Origin: Desulfobacterales bacterium
GTDB taxonomy: Bacteria > Desulfobacterota > Desulfobacteria > Desulfobacterales > JASFBJ01
Direction: 5' to 3'
NCBI GenBank assembly: GCA_030149585.1
Contig: JASFBJ010000006.1
Span: forward strand, 1 to 26,403
Length of the DNA stretch: 26,403 nucleotides
Below the pieces are notes generated by a model. That model searched no databases. It had not been told where the DNA came from and saw only the letters and a list, made by a program, of their open reading frames with translations. The position numbers and the translations under genes are program-made. Below are positions 14,727 to 23,848 of this stretch, piece after piece. The number at the start of each line of letters is the position of its first letter. The first letter of the stretch is position 1.

Positions 14727-14891
14727 TTAAGGGTTCGCGCAAAAATAAGTTGGCAATTTTAAGTATTGAGGCGCCAGACTGGCAAGGCGCGAAAGTGCAG
14801 GAATATCAAGCATATTCCGAACTTTCGCAACGCAGCCAGGCTGGATGCATCGGCGCTTAAAATGTAAAGTTATTTTTGCGCGAGCCCTAAG
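14727..14891. repeat. Palindromic repeat element, long copy with central hairpin module
   Basis: This 165-bp element matches the 103-bp copy at 8620-8722 over both ends. The terminal inverted repeats are TCGCGCAAAAATAA and its complement. It contains an additional 62-bp module (14778-14839) bounded by GCCAG on both sides. The module forms a long hairpin: GCGAAAGT (14789-14796) with ACTTTCGC (14821-14828), and GGAATAT (14800-14806) with ATATTCC (14812-14818). It sits between the acyl-CoA dehydrogenase operon and sbcD. It looks like a REP/MITE-type non-autonomous element; no transposase is associated. Confidence 0.88.
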
Positions 14892-14914
14892 TATTATAAA
14901 GAATGTCAACCTGA

Positions 14915-16186
14915 ATGATGAAAATTATACACACCTCTGACTGGCATCTTGGCCAGAACTTCATGTTTAAAGATCGGAAAAAAGAGCATGCAGAATTTCT
15001 GGACTGGCTTCTTGAACTGATAAAAAAAGAGTCTGTGGATGCTTTGATTATTGCAGGGGATATTTTTGACACAATCTCTCCTCCCAACTATGCTTTAAAG
15101 CTCTATTACAGCTTTTTAGCTCGCGTATCTTCAACAACTGCCTGTGATACTGTTATTATAGGCGGAAATCATGATTCGGTTTCAACCCTGAATGCTCCCA
15201 AAGGCATCCTCAAAGCGCTGAATGTTCATGTAACAGGCGGTATTTCCAACGATATTTCAGATGAAATCATAGTCCTAACCAACTCTTTTGGAAAACCAGG
15301 AGCTATCATCTGTGCCGTGCCCTTTTTAAGGGATCGGGATATCAGAAAATCTATAGCAGGCGAAACCTGTAAAGAAAAAAGCAAGGCCCTTATTGATGGA
15401 ATAAAAAACCACTACGCCCTGGCAAAAGATGCTGCCTTAAAGAAAAGAGCTGAGATAGTTGATAAAAACGGCACAAAGATTCCAATCCTTGCAACAGGTC
15501 ATCTCTTTACAGAGGGAAGTAAAATAAATGCAGATGAAGGTATTCGCGATATATATGTGGGAACTTTGGGCCATGTTTCACTTTCCACGTTCCCAAATGA
15601 ATTTGATTATGTTGCCCTGGGTCATTTGCACCAGCCCCAGAAAATTGGCGGGAATAATCATATCAGATATTCCGGGGCTCCAATTCCTTTGAGCTTCAGC
15701 GAAGCCGGTAATGAAAAACAGGTTATTTGCATATCATTTGAGGAAAATAATGAAAAACCAGGGATAACAACTTTTATAATACCGGAATTCCAGAAATTAA
15801 GAAGGGCCAGGGGCTCTCTTGATGAAGTCATTGACCAGCTGAAAGCATTCAGGCTTGAAACACCTCAAAAGAGTATCTGGGTAGAGGTCTCTATTCTGGA
15901 AAAAAAATGGAGGCCTGATATTGAAAGCATCATAAATGACCTGGCTCAGGAATTATCACTTGATATTCTTGCTTTAAAAAATCTCAAAACCTCTCAGGAC
16001 AAAAGGTTTAAAAAAACCAGCCCATCAGAAACACTTGATAATTATACCCCAAAAGCCGTGTTTGAAAAAAGAGTGGAAAAGGAGGGCCCCCTTGAAGATG
16101 GCATGAAAGAGGAATTAATGCATGCCTTTAATGAGATTATGAACTCGGTAAATCAAAATATGGGAAAACCCCATGAAAATCCTTAA
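14915..16186 (+). CDS. sbcD: Exonuclease SbcCD, nuclease subunit SbcD
   Basis: SbcD is the Mre11-type nuclease that, with SbcC, opens hairpins and trims DNA ends. The 423-residue product has all calcineurin-like metal motifs: TSDWHLG (D9, H11), AGDIFD (D49), GGNHDS (N85, H86, D87), ATGHLF and LGHLHQP, followed by a capping domain. The start is ATGATG at 14915/14918 with no strong Shine-Dalgarno; the second ATG gives the standard MKIIHTSDWH start. The end overlaps sbcC by 14 nt, so the subunits are translationally coupled. A palindromic repeat with long hairpins, the type of structure SbcCD cuts, lies immediately upstream. Confidence 0.95.
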   Translation: MMKIIHTSDWHLGQNFMFKDRKKEHAEFLDWLLELIKKESVDALIIAGDIFDTISPPNYALKLYYSFLARVSSTTACDTVIIGGNHDSVSTLNAPKGILKALNVHVTGGISNDISDEIIVLTNSFGKPGAIICAVPFLRDRDIRKSIAGETCKEKSKALIDGIKNHYALAKDAALKKRAEIVDKNGTKIPILATGHLFTEGSKINADEGIRDIYVGTLGHVSLSTFPNEFDYVALGHLHQPQKIGGNNHIRYSGAPIPLSFSEAGNEKQVICISFEENNEKPGITTFIIPEFQKLRRARGSLDEVIDQLKAFRLETPQKSIWVEVSILEKKWRPDIESIINDLAQELSLDILALKNLKTSQDKRFKKTSPSETLDNYTPKAVFEKRVEKEGPLEDGMKEELMHAFNEIMNSVNQNMGKPHENP

Positions 16187-19100
16187 GCTGAATTTTAAAA
16201 ATATAAACTCTCTAAAGGGAAATTTCGATATAAATTTTGAAAAATCACCTCTGGGAGATTCCGGTTTGTTTGTAATAACCGGCCCAACCGGATCAGGCAA
16301 GACAAGCATCCTTGATGCAATCTGTGTGGCTCTTTATGGAAAAACTCCGCGTCTGCTCAATAAAAAGGAGCTCGAACAGATTATGACGCATCACACTGGT
16401 GAATGCCGGGCAGAGGTGACTTTTGCTATAAATGGCAAAAGATACAGGTCCTGTTATGAAAGGTACAGGGCCAGAAGAAAGCCAGAGGGAAAATTTCAGC
16501 CTCCCAGAATGGAACTTGTGGATGATAATACCAATAAGATCATTGCTGATAAAATATCCCAGGTTCCTTTTGAAGTTGAAACATTGACAGGGCTTGATTT
16601 TGCGCGGTTTTCAAGATCAATCATGCTGGCTCAGGGAAATTTTACTGCATTTCTTCACTCTGCCGAGGATGACAGGGCGGTTCTTCTTGAAAAGATGACT
16701 GGAGCTGAAATTTATACGGATATTTCAAAATCGGTTTTCACCCGAACCAAAGATGAAAATCATAAACTTGATACATTCAAAGCAGTCCTTGAAAATTATA
16801 ACCTCATGTCTCAAGATGCTGTTCTTGAAAAAGAAGAGAAACTATCCTTTATCAGCGTTCAAATTAAAAAGATAGATCAAGATCTTATAAAAATCCTGGA
16901 TGGAAAAAAATATCTGCAAAATATTGAGTCCTTAAAAACCGCAATCGCAGGTTGTGATGATAAACTGTTTAAACTCAATCAAGAGATGGTGAATCTGGAA
17001 CCGGATTTTGAAAGACTTGCAAGATGCCTCCAAAGCATGCCCTTAAAGGCGCCCTATGCAACTCTTAAGGGATTTCGGGATGCTTTTGAAACTCTTAAAA
17101 AGAAAATCGCTGATGCTGAAAAAAAGATATCTGTTTTTAAAACAGACCTTATAAAAACAGATCAGGAAAAAGAGGTAAAGGCCGGAGCCTTTGATAAATT
17201 TAAAGAAAAAAAGGAGAATCTTCAGGATCTGATTACAAAAACCGTAAGACAGGATGGTCTGATAAAAAAGGATGAAGAGACATTAAAAGAACACTCCAAA
17301 ATCATTGAACAATTAGATAAAAGATTAAAAATTTCTGAAAAAGAAAAAAAGAAAACAGAAATTAAAATAAAGAAAACAGAAATTAAAATAGATGCCGGCA
17401 GAAAATATCTTTCCGAGCATGCTATTGATAATGATCTGGTAAAAGATCTTTCACTTCTTACAGAAAAAATTTCTCTTTTAAATAATTTCTCGGAAAAGAT
17501 AAGAAAAAATCAAAATCAGATAGAAGAGTGCAAAAACAAGGATAAAAAGGCAAAGGAGCGTTATAAAAAAGCGCAGAATGCTTTAAAAAAAGCAGATTCT
17601 CTGCTTGCTGAATTAAATCAAACAAAAAAAGATCTTTCCCAAAGGCAATCATCCTTGCTATCTGGAAAAGACACTGCTTTTTTTGAAGCAAAAAAGGATG
17701 GCCTGAAAAAGCAGCTACAGCAGATTGAAAAACTTAAGGAAAATGGGCGCAGCATTATTGAATTTGATGAAAAGATAAAGAGCATCAAAGAGAAAGATAA
17801 AGATCTTGAGGAAAAACTTTTTAAAGCAAAAGAGTTAAAAAAAGATTTAGAGCATAAAAAACAGGAAAAAGAAAAGATCCTCACAGGCCTGGAAGAAGCA
17901 ACTTTGATAGAGGAAGCTATTAAAAACCTGGAAGAGCGCCGCCAAGAGCTTATAAAAGATGCGCCCTGCCCCCTTTGCGGGTCAACCATACATCCTTTTG
18001 CTGCACAAACTCCTAAAATTGGGAATATAAGGGGCAAGATAAAAAATTGCAAAAAAGAATTAAAGAGTATTTTAAAACAAATACAAATGGTTGATGAAAA
18101 TATAACAAAATTCTCAACTGAAATAGAATTTAACCAAAAAACTATAAACGAAGCCCAGGAAAATCTTGCAAATTTCAATTTTGAGTATAAAAAACAACTT
18201 AAGATCGCAAACCTGGAAACACCTCCATCTCAATGGCAGAGACTTGATCAAGTCCTTGAAATAATTTCAGATAAGCTAAAACTAACAACAGTTACCCTCA
18301 AAGAGATAAAAAATAATAATACCGCCCTTGCCGAATTATCAGAAAAAATCATTATAAAAACAAAAAAGCTTTCTGATAATAAGATAGATTATGAACAGTC
18401 AAAAAACCTGAAAAAATCACTTGAAGAAGAATTCGCTCGTTTTATCAAGGAATCTGAAATTGAAAAAAGCAGCTTTCAAAAAGAACTTGCTCATATAAAT
18501 TCTATTATTGAACCTTATAATGAAAAAATAGAAGATGAAAAAGATAATAATAAACTGCTTGAGCGTTTAGAAAAACGATCCAGTTCATTTCATAAACAAA
18601 TGAAAAATTTAGATAAGCTCAATAATGGTATTATCTCTCTGCAAGAAAATCTGGCTGTTATTAAAACCAGCATTGATAAAGATTTTGAGCAGTTAAACCA
18701 TGAAAAACAAACTTGCCGGGCTGTTGCAAACAGTATTGAAACTCTGATTGCTAAAAGAAAAGAGCTTTTCGGTGATAAAAATCCAAAAAAAGTACAAAAT
18801 GACCTGAAAAAGAAATCCCTGGATTTTGAAGACAGCCTTAAAATTCTTGATTCAGGTTTGGGGAAAATAAAAGAGCAGCTTGCCGCAAACCAGGAAATAT
18901 TCAAACAGAATAATTCAGACCTTGAAAAAGTCAGGCAAGAGATCAGCGCTGCATCTGAAATTTTTAATGCAGGGCTTGATAAAACCGGCTTTTCTGATGA
19001 GCATGATTTTCTTGCAGCAACCCTTTCTGAAAAAAAAGAAAAGCAGCTCCAGAGCATAAAAGATGATTTTGAGAAAAGAAAAACAGAAAATCTTTTATTA

Positions 19101-19820
19101 AAAAAAGAGAGTCAGGCCAGGCTTGAACAATCTCTTCAAAATCCTGTAACTGAAAAAAATATGGGTTCTATCCTTGCAAGCGCTGCCAAGGCGGAAAAAC
19201 AAAAAGCAGACTTAAACGGCGATATGGGCGCACTCAGGGCACTGCTTGATGAAAACAGAAAAAGGATTCAAGAGCATCGCAAAAAAGTAGACGAGGCAAA
19301 TCTTCAGGCAAAAGAGTGCAGGCGCTGGCAGGTTTTAAACGATCTCATCGGTGCAGCAGATGGATCAAAATTCAGAAAATTTGCCCAGGGACTTACCCTT
19401 GATACCCTGATGGAAAAAGCTAATACATATCTTGATATGCTGAGCAGACGTTATTTATTGCAAAGAAGCGAATCTTCAGATCTTGCGATTGAAGTTATTG
19501 ATACCTTTTATTTTGATAAGATACGGCCAACAGACAACCTTTCAGGCGGTGAAAGTTTTCTGGTCAGTCTGGCACTGGCCCTTGGGCTATCTGATTTAAA
19601 CAGCCGTCGTACAACCATAGAATCTCTTTTTATAGACGAGGGCTTTGGCAGTCTGGATACTGAAACTCTTGAAACAGCCCTTTGTGCATTTGATACCTTA
19701 AATGCTTCCGGTAAAACCATTGGAATAATTTCCCACGTGGAAGCCCTTAAGGAGAGAATTTCTGCAAAAATAGAAGTCAAACCAATGACAGGTGGTGTTA
19801 GTAAGCTTGAAGTGACTTAG
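16173..19820 (+). CDS. sbcC: Exonuclease SbcCD, ATPase subunit SbcC
   Basis: SbcC is the Rad50-type SMC-like ATPase of the SbcCD complex. The 1215-residue protein has an N-terminal Walker A GPTGSGKTS (37-45), two very long lysine- and glutamate-rich coiled coils, a zinc hook CPLCGSTIHP with C599 and C602 almost at the centre, and a C-terminal ATPase half with signature NLSGGESFLVSLALALGL (from N1122) and Walker B ESLFIDEGFGSLD (D1155, E1156). Length and symmetry match the family. AT-rich, A-biased codon use in the coiled coils creates many false frames on the other strand. Its stop overlaps by 4 nt the stop of the convergent transporter gene, with no terminator between them. Confidence 0.95.
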   Translation: MKILKLNFKNINSLKGNFDINFEKSPLGDSGLFVITGPTGSGKTSILDAICVALYGKTPRLLNKKELEQIMTHHTGECRAEVTFAINGKRYRSCYERYRARRKPEGKFQPPRMELVDDNTNKIIADKISQVPFEVETLTGLDFARFSRSIMLAQGNFTAFLHSAEDDRAVLLEKMTGAEIYTDISKSVFTRTKDENHKLDTFKAVLENYNLMSQDAVLEKEEKLSFISVQIKKIDQDLIKILDGKKYLQNIESLKTAIAGCDDKLFKLNQEMVNLEPDFERLARCLQSMPLKAPYATLKGFRDAFETLKKKIADAEKKISVFKTDLIKTDQEKEVKAGAFDKFKEKKENLQDLITKTVRQDGLIKKDEETLKEHSKIIEQLDKRLKISEKEKKKTEIKIKKTEIKIDAGRKYLSEHAIDNDLVKDLSLLTEKISLLNNFSEKIRKNQNQIEECKNKDKKAKERYKKAQNALKKADSLLAELNQTKKDLSQRQSSLLSGKDTAFFEAKKDGLKKQLQQIEKLKENGRSIIEFDEKIKSIKEKDKDLEEKLFKAKELKKDLEHKKQEKEKILTGLEEATLIEEAIKNLEERRQELIKDAPCPLCGSTIHPFAAQTPKIGNIRGKIKNCKKELKSILKQIQMVDENITKFSTEIEFNQKTINEAQENLANFNFEYKKQLKIANLETPPSQWQRLDQVLEIISDKLKLTTVTLKEIKNNNTALAELSEKIIIKTKKLSDNKIDYEQSKNLKKSLEEEFARFIKESEIEKSSFQKELAHINSIIEPYNEKIEDEKDNNKLLERLEKRSSSFHKQMKNLDKLNNGIISLQENLAVIKTSIDKDFEQLNHEKQTCRAVANSIETLIAKRKELFGDKNPKKVQNDLKKKSLDFEDSLKILDSGLGKIKEQLAANQEIFKQNNSDLEKVRQEISAASEIFNAGLDKTGFSDEHDFLAATLSEKKEKQLQSIKDDFEKRKTENLLLKKESQARLEQSLQNPVTEKNMGSILASAAKAEKQKADLNGDMGALRALLDENRKRIQEHRKKVDEANLQAKECRRWQVLNDLIGAADGSKFRKFAQGLTLDTLMEKANTYLDMLSRRYLLQRSESSDLAIEVIDTFYFDKIRPTDNLSGGESFLVSLALALGLSDLNSRRTTIESLFIDEGFGSLDTETLETALCAFDTLNASGKTIGIISHVEALKERISAKIEVKPMTGGVSKLEVT

Positions 19821-22420
19821 AAACGAGGACGAAATTGCGCTGGATGTTTTTTTATAATTGCAAACAGCGCCGGCAGTATTATAATTGAGGCATATAAACA
19901 GCCTCCGATTCCGGCCAATGCCACATAGCCCATGCTTCTGAGCCCTGGATAATGTGAGAGAATTATTGAACCAAAGCCCACCAGACTTGTCAGCGAGGTT
20001 AGCACCAAAGCGCGGCCGGTCCGGCTTAATTCTTCTGGCATATTATAGTTATCTTTCTCATGATGAATTTGCTGGTTAAATGTATTGGTAAAATGAACCC
20101 CGTCATCAATACCTATCCCCACTACCATCGGCAAAACCATTAAATTAAAAAAATTAAAATCAATTTTTAAAAGCGCCAAAACCCCGCCTAAAATTATCAG
20201 TCCAGCTAATAAGGGTGACATGGCCAGCGCCATCAGCTTTAGATCGCGATAATATAAAAAAAGCATAATGCTGATTACCAAGCCCGCCACCCATAAAGCC
20301 TGAGTCATATTTTTTATTATCAGAGTTTTTAATTCATTGGTGAGCAGGCCGGCTCCGCTTAACTGATATTGTGTGTTTGAAATACCGGCGGCTTCAAGTC
20401 TGCTGACAAGCATCTCCCTGAAAGCGCTGGTAGCCGACGATTCCCAAAGATCCTGTGGGGGGCTGATATAGGTAATGGTTCTAAAACGGTTATCTTTTTG
20501 CAAAAAAAACTGGTTTAAAAGCTTTGTAAATTCAGTTGCCTTTAAATCTGACGGCAAAATTATCCGATCAGGTCTGATAGCCTTTTTTAAATTTGCCAGA
20601 TATAATTGTTGCTGTTCAGATACTCTGAATCCATTTAGATTCATCTCTCTAAAAAAACTTAGACAGATGCGCTCAGCATCAAATAAAGACTGATTTTCTG
20701 TTATAAAAGAGAGAGTTTTTTGCTGCTGGGCCGGGGTTTTCAGGTATTTGCCAAGCCCTTTAAGATGGGCCACCTTGCCGCTTATAACAAGTTTATTCAG
20801 GGCAGTATAAATTTTATGATCCAGTTCCAAAGCATCTTTTTCAGTTTGCGGAGCTGTTACCAGAATAAAAGAGCTGGTTGAACCCCCCAGCCAGGAGCTT
20901 ACCTTATCTTGCAGTTGAAAAGTTTTGTTTTGGTTTGGTCTGAAATTTCTTAAATTATCATCAAAGCCCACCTGTTTAGCCAAAAGTCCAAACCATAAGA
21001 GAAGAAGCCCTGATCCAAATAAAATTATTTTTGGATATTTTTCAATCCAGCCTAATATCCCGACTAAACCCAAACCAGCCATCCTGATGCTTTTTGTTTT
21101 CCCGTCTTTTTTATTTAGAATAGTTGGTTTATTTAAAATACCAGGCTTATAAAAAAGGGTTAATAAGGAGGGCAGTACAACAGTCATGGTTAAAATTGAA
21201 AAAAGCAAACCAGTGCCTGTTAAAATACCCAGCTCCCTAAAACCTCTGAAATCAGACAGCCCAATAGAGTAAAATGCTACAGCAGTTGTAAATCCGCCGA
21301 TTAAAATACCGCTGCCAGCGGTTTTATAAGTATATTCAAGACGCTGAACCTGGGTTAAACCAATGGCCTGCTGATCAAAATAACGGTTTACCACATGGAT
21401 TGCAAAATCTACCCCCAGTCCAATTAACACACAGGCAAAAATCAGAGTTAAAAAATTTAAATGTCCAAAGGCTGGAAGGGCAAAGGCAAAAGTCCACAAC
21501 AGGCTGATAATTAAAGAAAGACCAATAAAAATCAAAATTTTGGGTGTTTTTAACCATATGCCGAATATAATCATAATCCCTGCAAAAGAGGTTAAAAGAG
21601 TCAACTGCACATCATAGCGGGTGACAGCTTCGTCATTTACGGCAATAGGATAACCACCTGTAAAAGAAACTGAAATTTCTTTAAAATTTTGACCAGGTGT
21701 GCGGCTTTCATTTATAACCTGGTCGGATAATAAGGTTACGCTCTTCATTAATTTTTTGCTGAAAGCCAGATTCTGGGGCGGGCTTTGAGGCCTGATAAAC
21801 AGAAAATAAGTGTTGCTGTCCTGACTGCGATAATACCCCTTAGAGTCCCTCATTTTTTGCGAATCAGTTTGCAGGTCAGGGGAATAATTCTTGCCGGCAG
21901 TTAAAATCTCAGCCAGATTTAAGGGGTCATTTTGGATAAAATTTTTCCCAATTACTCCAAATGGCGTTGTTAATATTTTTTTATTTTCCCTGATCTGATT
22001 TTTAATTTGATCATCTGTTAATTTGGCTCCAAGCCTTTTAAAATCCTTTTGATCTATAAAAAGCAGGGCATATGGGGCAAAATGCTCAAAGATCTGGTTT
22101 GTGTTTAAGGACTCTGTTTTATACCTGGTTTTGAGAATCAATGGGGTTTGAGCATATTTTTCAGCCAGCCTCTGTACAAAATTTTCTTTATCAGCCTGAT
22201 CAGTTTCTTTGGGAAAGGTTATAACAGCTATTAAAAGAGATTGAAAACCGATCTGCTCGGTAATCTCAAAAAAAGTTTTCAGCCCTGGATGATCTTCAGG
22301 TAAAAGCGAAAACAGGTCAAGATCAAGCTTTAATTGGGAAATCAAAACTCCAGCGCCCAAAGTACAAATTAAAGTAAATATCAATATATGTTTGTGAAAA
22401 CGAAAGATAAACTGATGCAA
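19817..22420 (-). CDS. RND/MMPL family transporter, HpnN-like
   Basis: The 867-residue protein has two halves, each with one membrane span, a large periplasmic domain and a bundle of five spans. The first span is at about 12-30, with bundles at about 270-420 and 705-860. In each half the second part carries the repeated motif GLGVDFAIHVVNRY and GIGIDDGVHFTNTF. This architecture is that of the MMPL subfamily, which moves lipids (hopanoid transporter HpnN, mycobacterial MmpL), rather than tripartite drug pumps. The start is TTG at 22420, 19 nt after the preceding gene, with AAAGGA upstream; no ATG is available in frame before the domain. It is the last gene of a four-gene unit, and the likely cargo is the product of the upstream sugar-modifying enzymes (inference). 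Confidence 0.88.
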   Translation of the reverse strand: MHQFIFRFHKHILIFTLICTLGAGVLISQLKLDLDLFSLLPEDHPGLKTFFEITEQIGFQSLLIAVITFPKETDQADKENFVQRLAEKYAQTPLILKTRYKTESLNTNQIFEHFAPYALLFIDQKDFKRLGAKLTDDQIKNQIRENKKILTTPFGVIGKNFIQNDPLNLAEILTAGKNYSPDLQTDSQKMRDSKGYYRSQDSNTYFLFIRPQSPPQNLAFSKKLMKSVTLLSDQVINESRTPGQNFKEISVSFTGGYPIAVNDEAVTRYDVQLTLLTSFAGIMIIFGIWLKTPKILIFIGLSLIISLLWTFAFALPAFGHLNFLTLIFACVLIGLGVDFAIHVVNRYFDQQAIGLTQVQRLEYTYKTAGSGILIGGFTTAVAFYSIGLSDFRGFRELGILTGTGLLFSILTMTVVLPSLLTLFYKPGILNKPTILNKKDGKTKSIRMAGLGLVGILGWIEKYPKIILFGSGLLLLWFGLLAKQVGFDDNLRNFRPNQNKTFQLQDKVSSWLGGSTSSFILVTAPQTEKDALELDHKIYTALNKLVISGKVAHLKGLGKYLKTPAQQQKTLSFITENQSLFDAERICLSFFREMNLNGFRVSEQQQLYLANLKKAIRPDRIILPSDLKATEFTKLLNQFFLQKDNRFRTITYISPPQDLWESSATSAFREMLVSRLEAAGISNTQYQLSGAGLLTNELKTLIIKNMTQALWVAGLVISIMLFLYYRDLKLMALAMSPLLAGLIILGGVLALLKIDFNFFNLMVLPMVVGIGIDDGVHFTNTFNQQIHHEKDNYNMPEELSRTGRALVLTSLTSLVGFGSIILSHYPGLRSMGYVALAGIGGCLYASIIILPALFAIIKKHPAQFRPRF

Positions 22421-22439
22421 GCTGCTTTTTTTCCTTTCC

Positions 22440-22925
22440 TTAAAACATTAAAATGATAATTTCACCCAATCCTGTAACCATCATACATCCTGCAATGCTG
22501 CCAAAACCAAGCAGCAGATAGGTGACAGGTTTTGGTAATCCAATAATTCTGGTCAGCAAAAAGCCGCTAAGCATGCCGCAGCCTTTAACCGGCAGCAGAG
22601 TCACTATTACCACTCCAGGCATGCCCAGAATTTGTAATTTTGAAAATAATTTTGAATTAATAATTTTTTTTTGTTTTTGGGCGTTTCTTTCACGAAATCC
22701 AAGTACCCAGCCATTTTTGGAAATGGTGCCAAATAGATAAAAAAATACCGGCACCTGGAGAATATCGAGCATAACCACAACAGGCAGTAAAAAAAAATTG
22801 GCGTACCCAATTAGTTGGGCGCTAAGAATTGCCGTAGGCCGTCCCCCCAGAATATATAGAGGTATAAAATAGAGTGCAAAATGTTCTGCAAGATTATTTT
22901 TTAAAAAAATCAGGAAATCCACCAT
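22440..22925 (-). CDS. Small multi-span membrane protein, possibly small multidrug export (PF06695) type
   Basis: The 161-residue protein has about four to five hydrophobic segments (roughly 14-32, 38-66, 96-112, 118-140, 142-160). The C-terminal half, LGMPGVVIVTLLPVKGCGML then SGFLLTRIIGLPKP and a hydrophobic end, resembles the PF06695 putative small multi-drug export pattern, in which a LP.(P)GxG segment precedes the final helices. This is pattern memory, not a search, so the family is tentative. No enzyme motif is visible. It lies between the polysaccharide deacetylase and the RND transporter genes on the same strand, so it is probably part of the same envelope pathway. The ATG at 22925 has only a weak ribosome-binding site, and a 13-bp tandem repeat lies directly upstream. 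Confidence 0.8.
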   Translation of the reverse strand: MVDFLIFLKNNLAEHFALYFIPLYILGGRPTAILSAQLIGYANFFLLPVVVMLDILQVPVFFYLFGTISKNGWVLGFRERNAQKQKKIINSKLFSKLQILGMPGVVIVTLLPVKGCGMLSGFLLTRIIGLPKPVTYLLLGFGSIAGCMMVTGLGEIIILMF

Positions 22926-22930
22926 CTTTA

Positions 22931-22997
22931 TTATCTTGTCCGATTTTATTGTCCGATATTATTGTCTGGGCTTACTGTCCGGGCTTATTGTTTGGGC
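22931..22997. repeat. 13-bp tandem repeat, four full units plus a degenerate one
   Basis: Units of exactly 13 bp follow each other: TTATTGTCCGATA (22946), TTATTGTCTGGGC (22959), TTACTGTCCGGGC (22972) and TTATTGTTTGGGC (22985-22997). A longer, diverged unit starts at 22931. On the minus strand each ends in a TAA, and the last unit encodes the C-terminal residues and stop codon of the deacetylase. Confidence 0.85.
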
Positions 22998-23848
22998 GGC
23001 CTCATCCTTTCTAAAACTCGTTTAGTTGTTGTAAATTCAAAATCATTTAACAGACGTTCAAGCCTTTTTGGGGTGCTGATAATCCTGGCTCTGCGAACCA
23101 GATTTTTAATCAAAGGAAGCTTAACCTTGGGCAAATTTCGGTCAAACTCGAAAGGATGTAAAAAGATGGTTGCAGGCAGGCCCCTTTCATTGAGTTTATT
23201 AATAGCTGCCTTTATTATTTGATAGGGAAAAACCCTTAAGCCCCATCCACCTCCAACAGGCAAATTGGTAAAAAAAGTTTGAGCCACCAGAGGCGGAAAC
23301 TCGGTTAAAACACCGCCTTCAAGCTTATGGACATAGGGAATATCAGGATAGTCCTGATTGCCTATAAAAGGGAGTGGAGCCATGCTGGAATCATATAAAA
23401 ATCCCTTTTCACATAATATTTCAAGAGCCCAGGCCGAGTCATCCCTGATTGACCATTCCGGGGCTCGAAATCCCAGCACTTTGCACTTGATCATGGGTGT
23501 TATAATATCAAGGGCCTTTTGCAAATCCTGCCTGAACTCAGTTGGAGTCATCCTGTACACCCTTTTATGGGCATAACCGTGCAAGGCAATCTCATGACCG
23601 TGCGCTGCTATCCTGCGAATAAGTTCAGGCTCTTTTTCGGCAATATCACCCAGAACAAAAAAACTGGCCTTGATTTGCCTTGCTGCCAGAATTTTTAAAA
23701 TCTTATCTGTATTGACCCTTACACGTCCAGCCAGGCTGGGCCAGCTTTGGCGGGGCAGATAATCCTGAACACCGCAAATATGATACCAGTCCTCCAGATC
23801 AATGGATAATATATTATGAATTTTCACTTTCTTTTTGCCAGCCTGCAT
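22985..23848 (-). CDS. Polysaccharide deacetylase (NodB-type; XrtA/PEP-CTERM-associated style)
   Basis: NodB-fold deacetylases remove N- or O-acetyl groups from glycans. The 287-residue protein opens with NILSIDLEDWYH (12-23), the style of the XrtA/PEP-CTERM-associated group, and has HGHEIALHGYAH (83-94), GFRAPEWS (127-134), YDSSMAP and FLHPFEFD, covering the metal ligands and catalytic aspartate. There is no signal peptide, so it probably acts in the cytoplasm on a lipid-linked or soluble precursor. The ATG at 23848 lies inside the upstream ATP-grasp gene (25-nt overlap) with AGGAT ahead of it, so translation is coupled. Its last codons and stop fall in a 13-bp tandem repeat. No exosortase gene is in the window. 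Confidence 0.9.
   Translation of the reverse strand: MQAGKKKVKIHNILSIDLEDWYHICGVQDYLPRQSWPSLAGRVRVNTDKILKILAARQIKASFFVLGDIAEKEPELIRRIAAHGHEIALHGYAHKRVYRMTPTEFRQDLQKALDIITPMIKCKVLGFRAPEWSIRDDSAWALEILCEKGFLYDSSMAPLPFIGNQDYPDIPYVHKLEGGVLTEFPPLVAQTFFTNLPVGGGWGLRVFPYQIIKAAINKLNERGLPATIFLHPFEFDRNLPKVKLPLIKNLVRRARIISTPKRLERLLNDFEFTTTKRVLERMRPPKQ

Noticed and set aside
14727..14909. Minus-strand open frame through the long palindromic repeat
   Set aside because: It shares its peptide with the frame in the short copy and is explained by the repeat.
17618..18178. Long serine- and phenylalanine-rich open frame antisense to sbcC
   Set aside because: It is the shadow of lysine/glutamate-rich coiled-coil codons; the forward frame has all SbcC motifs.
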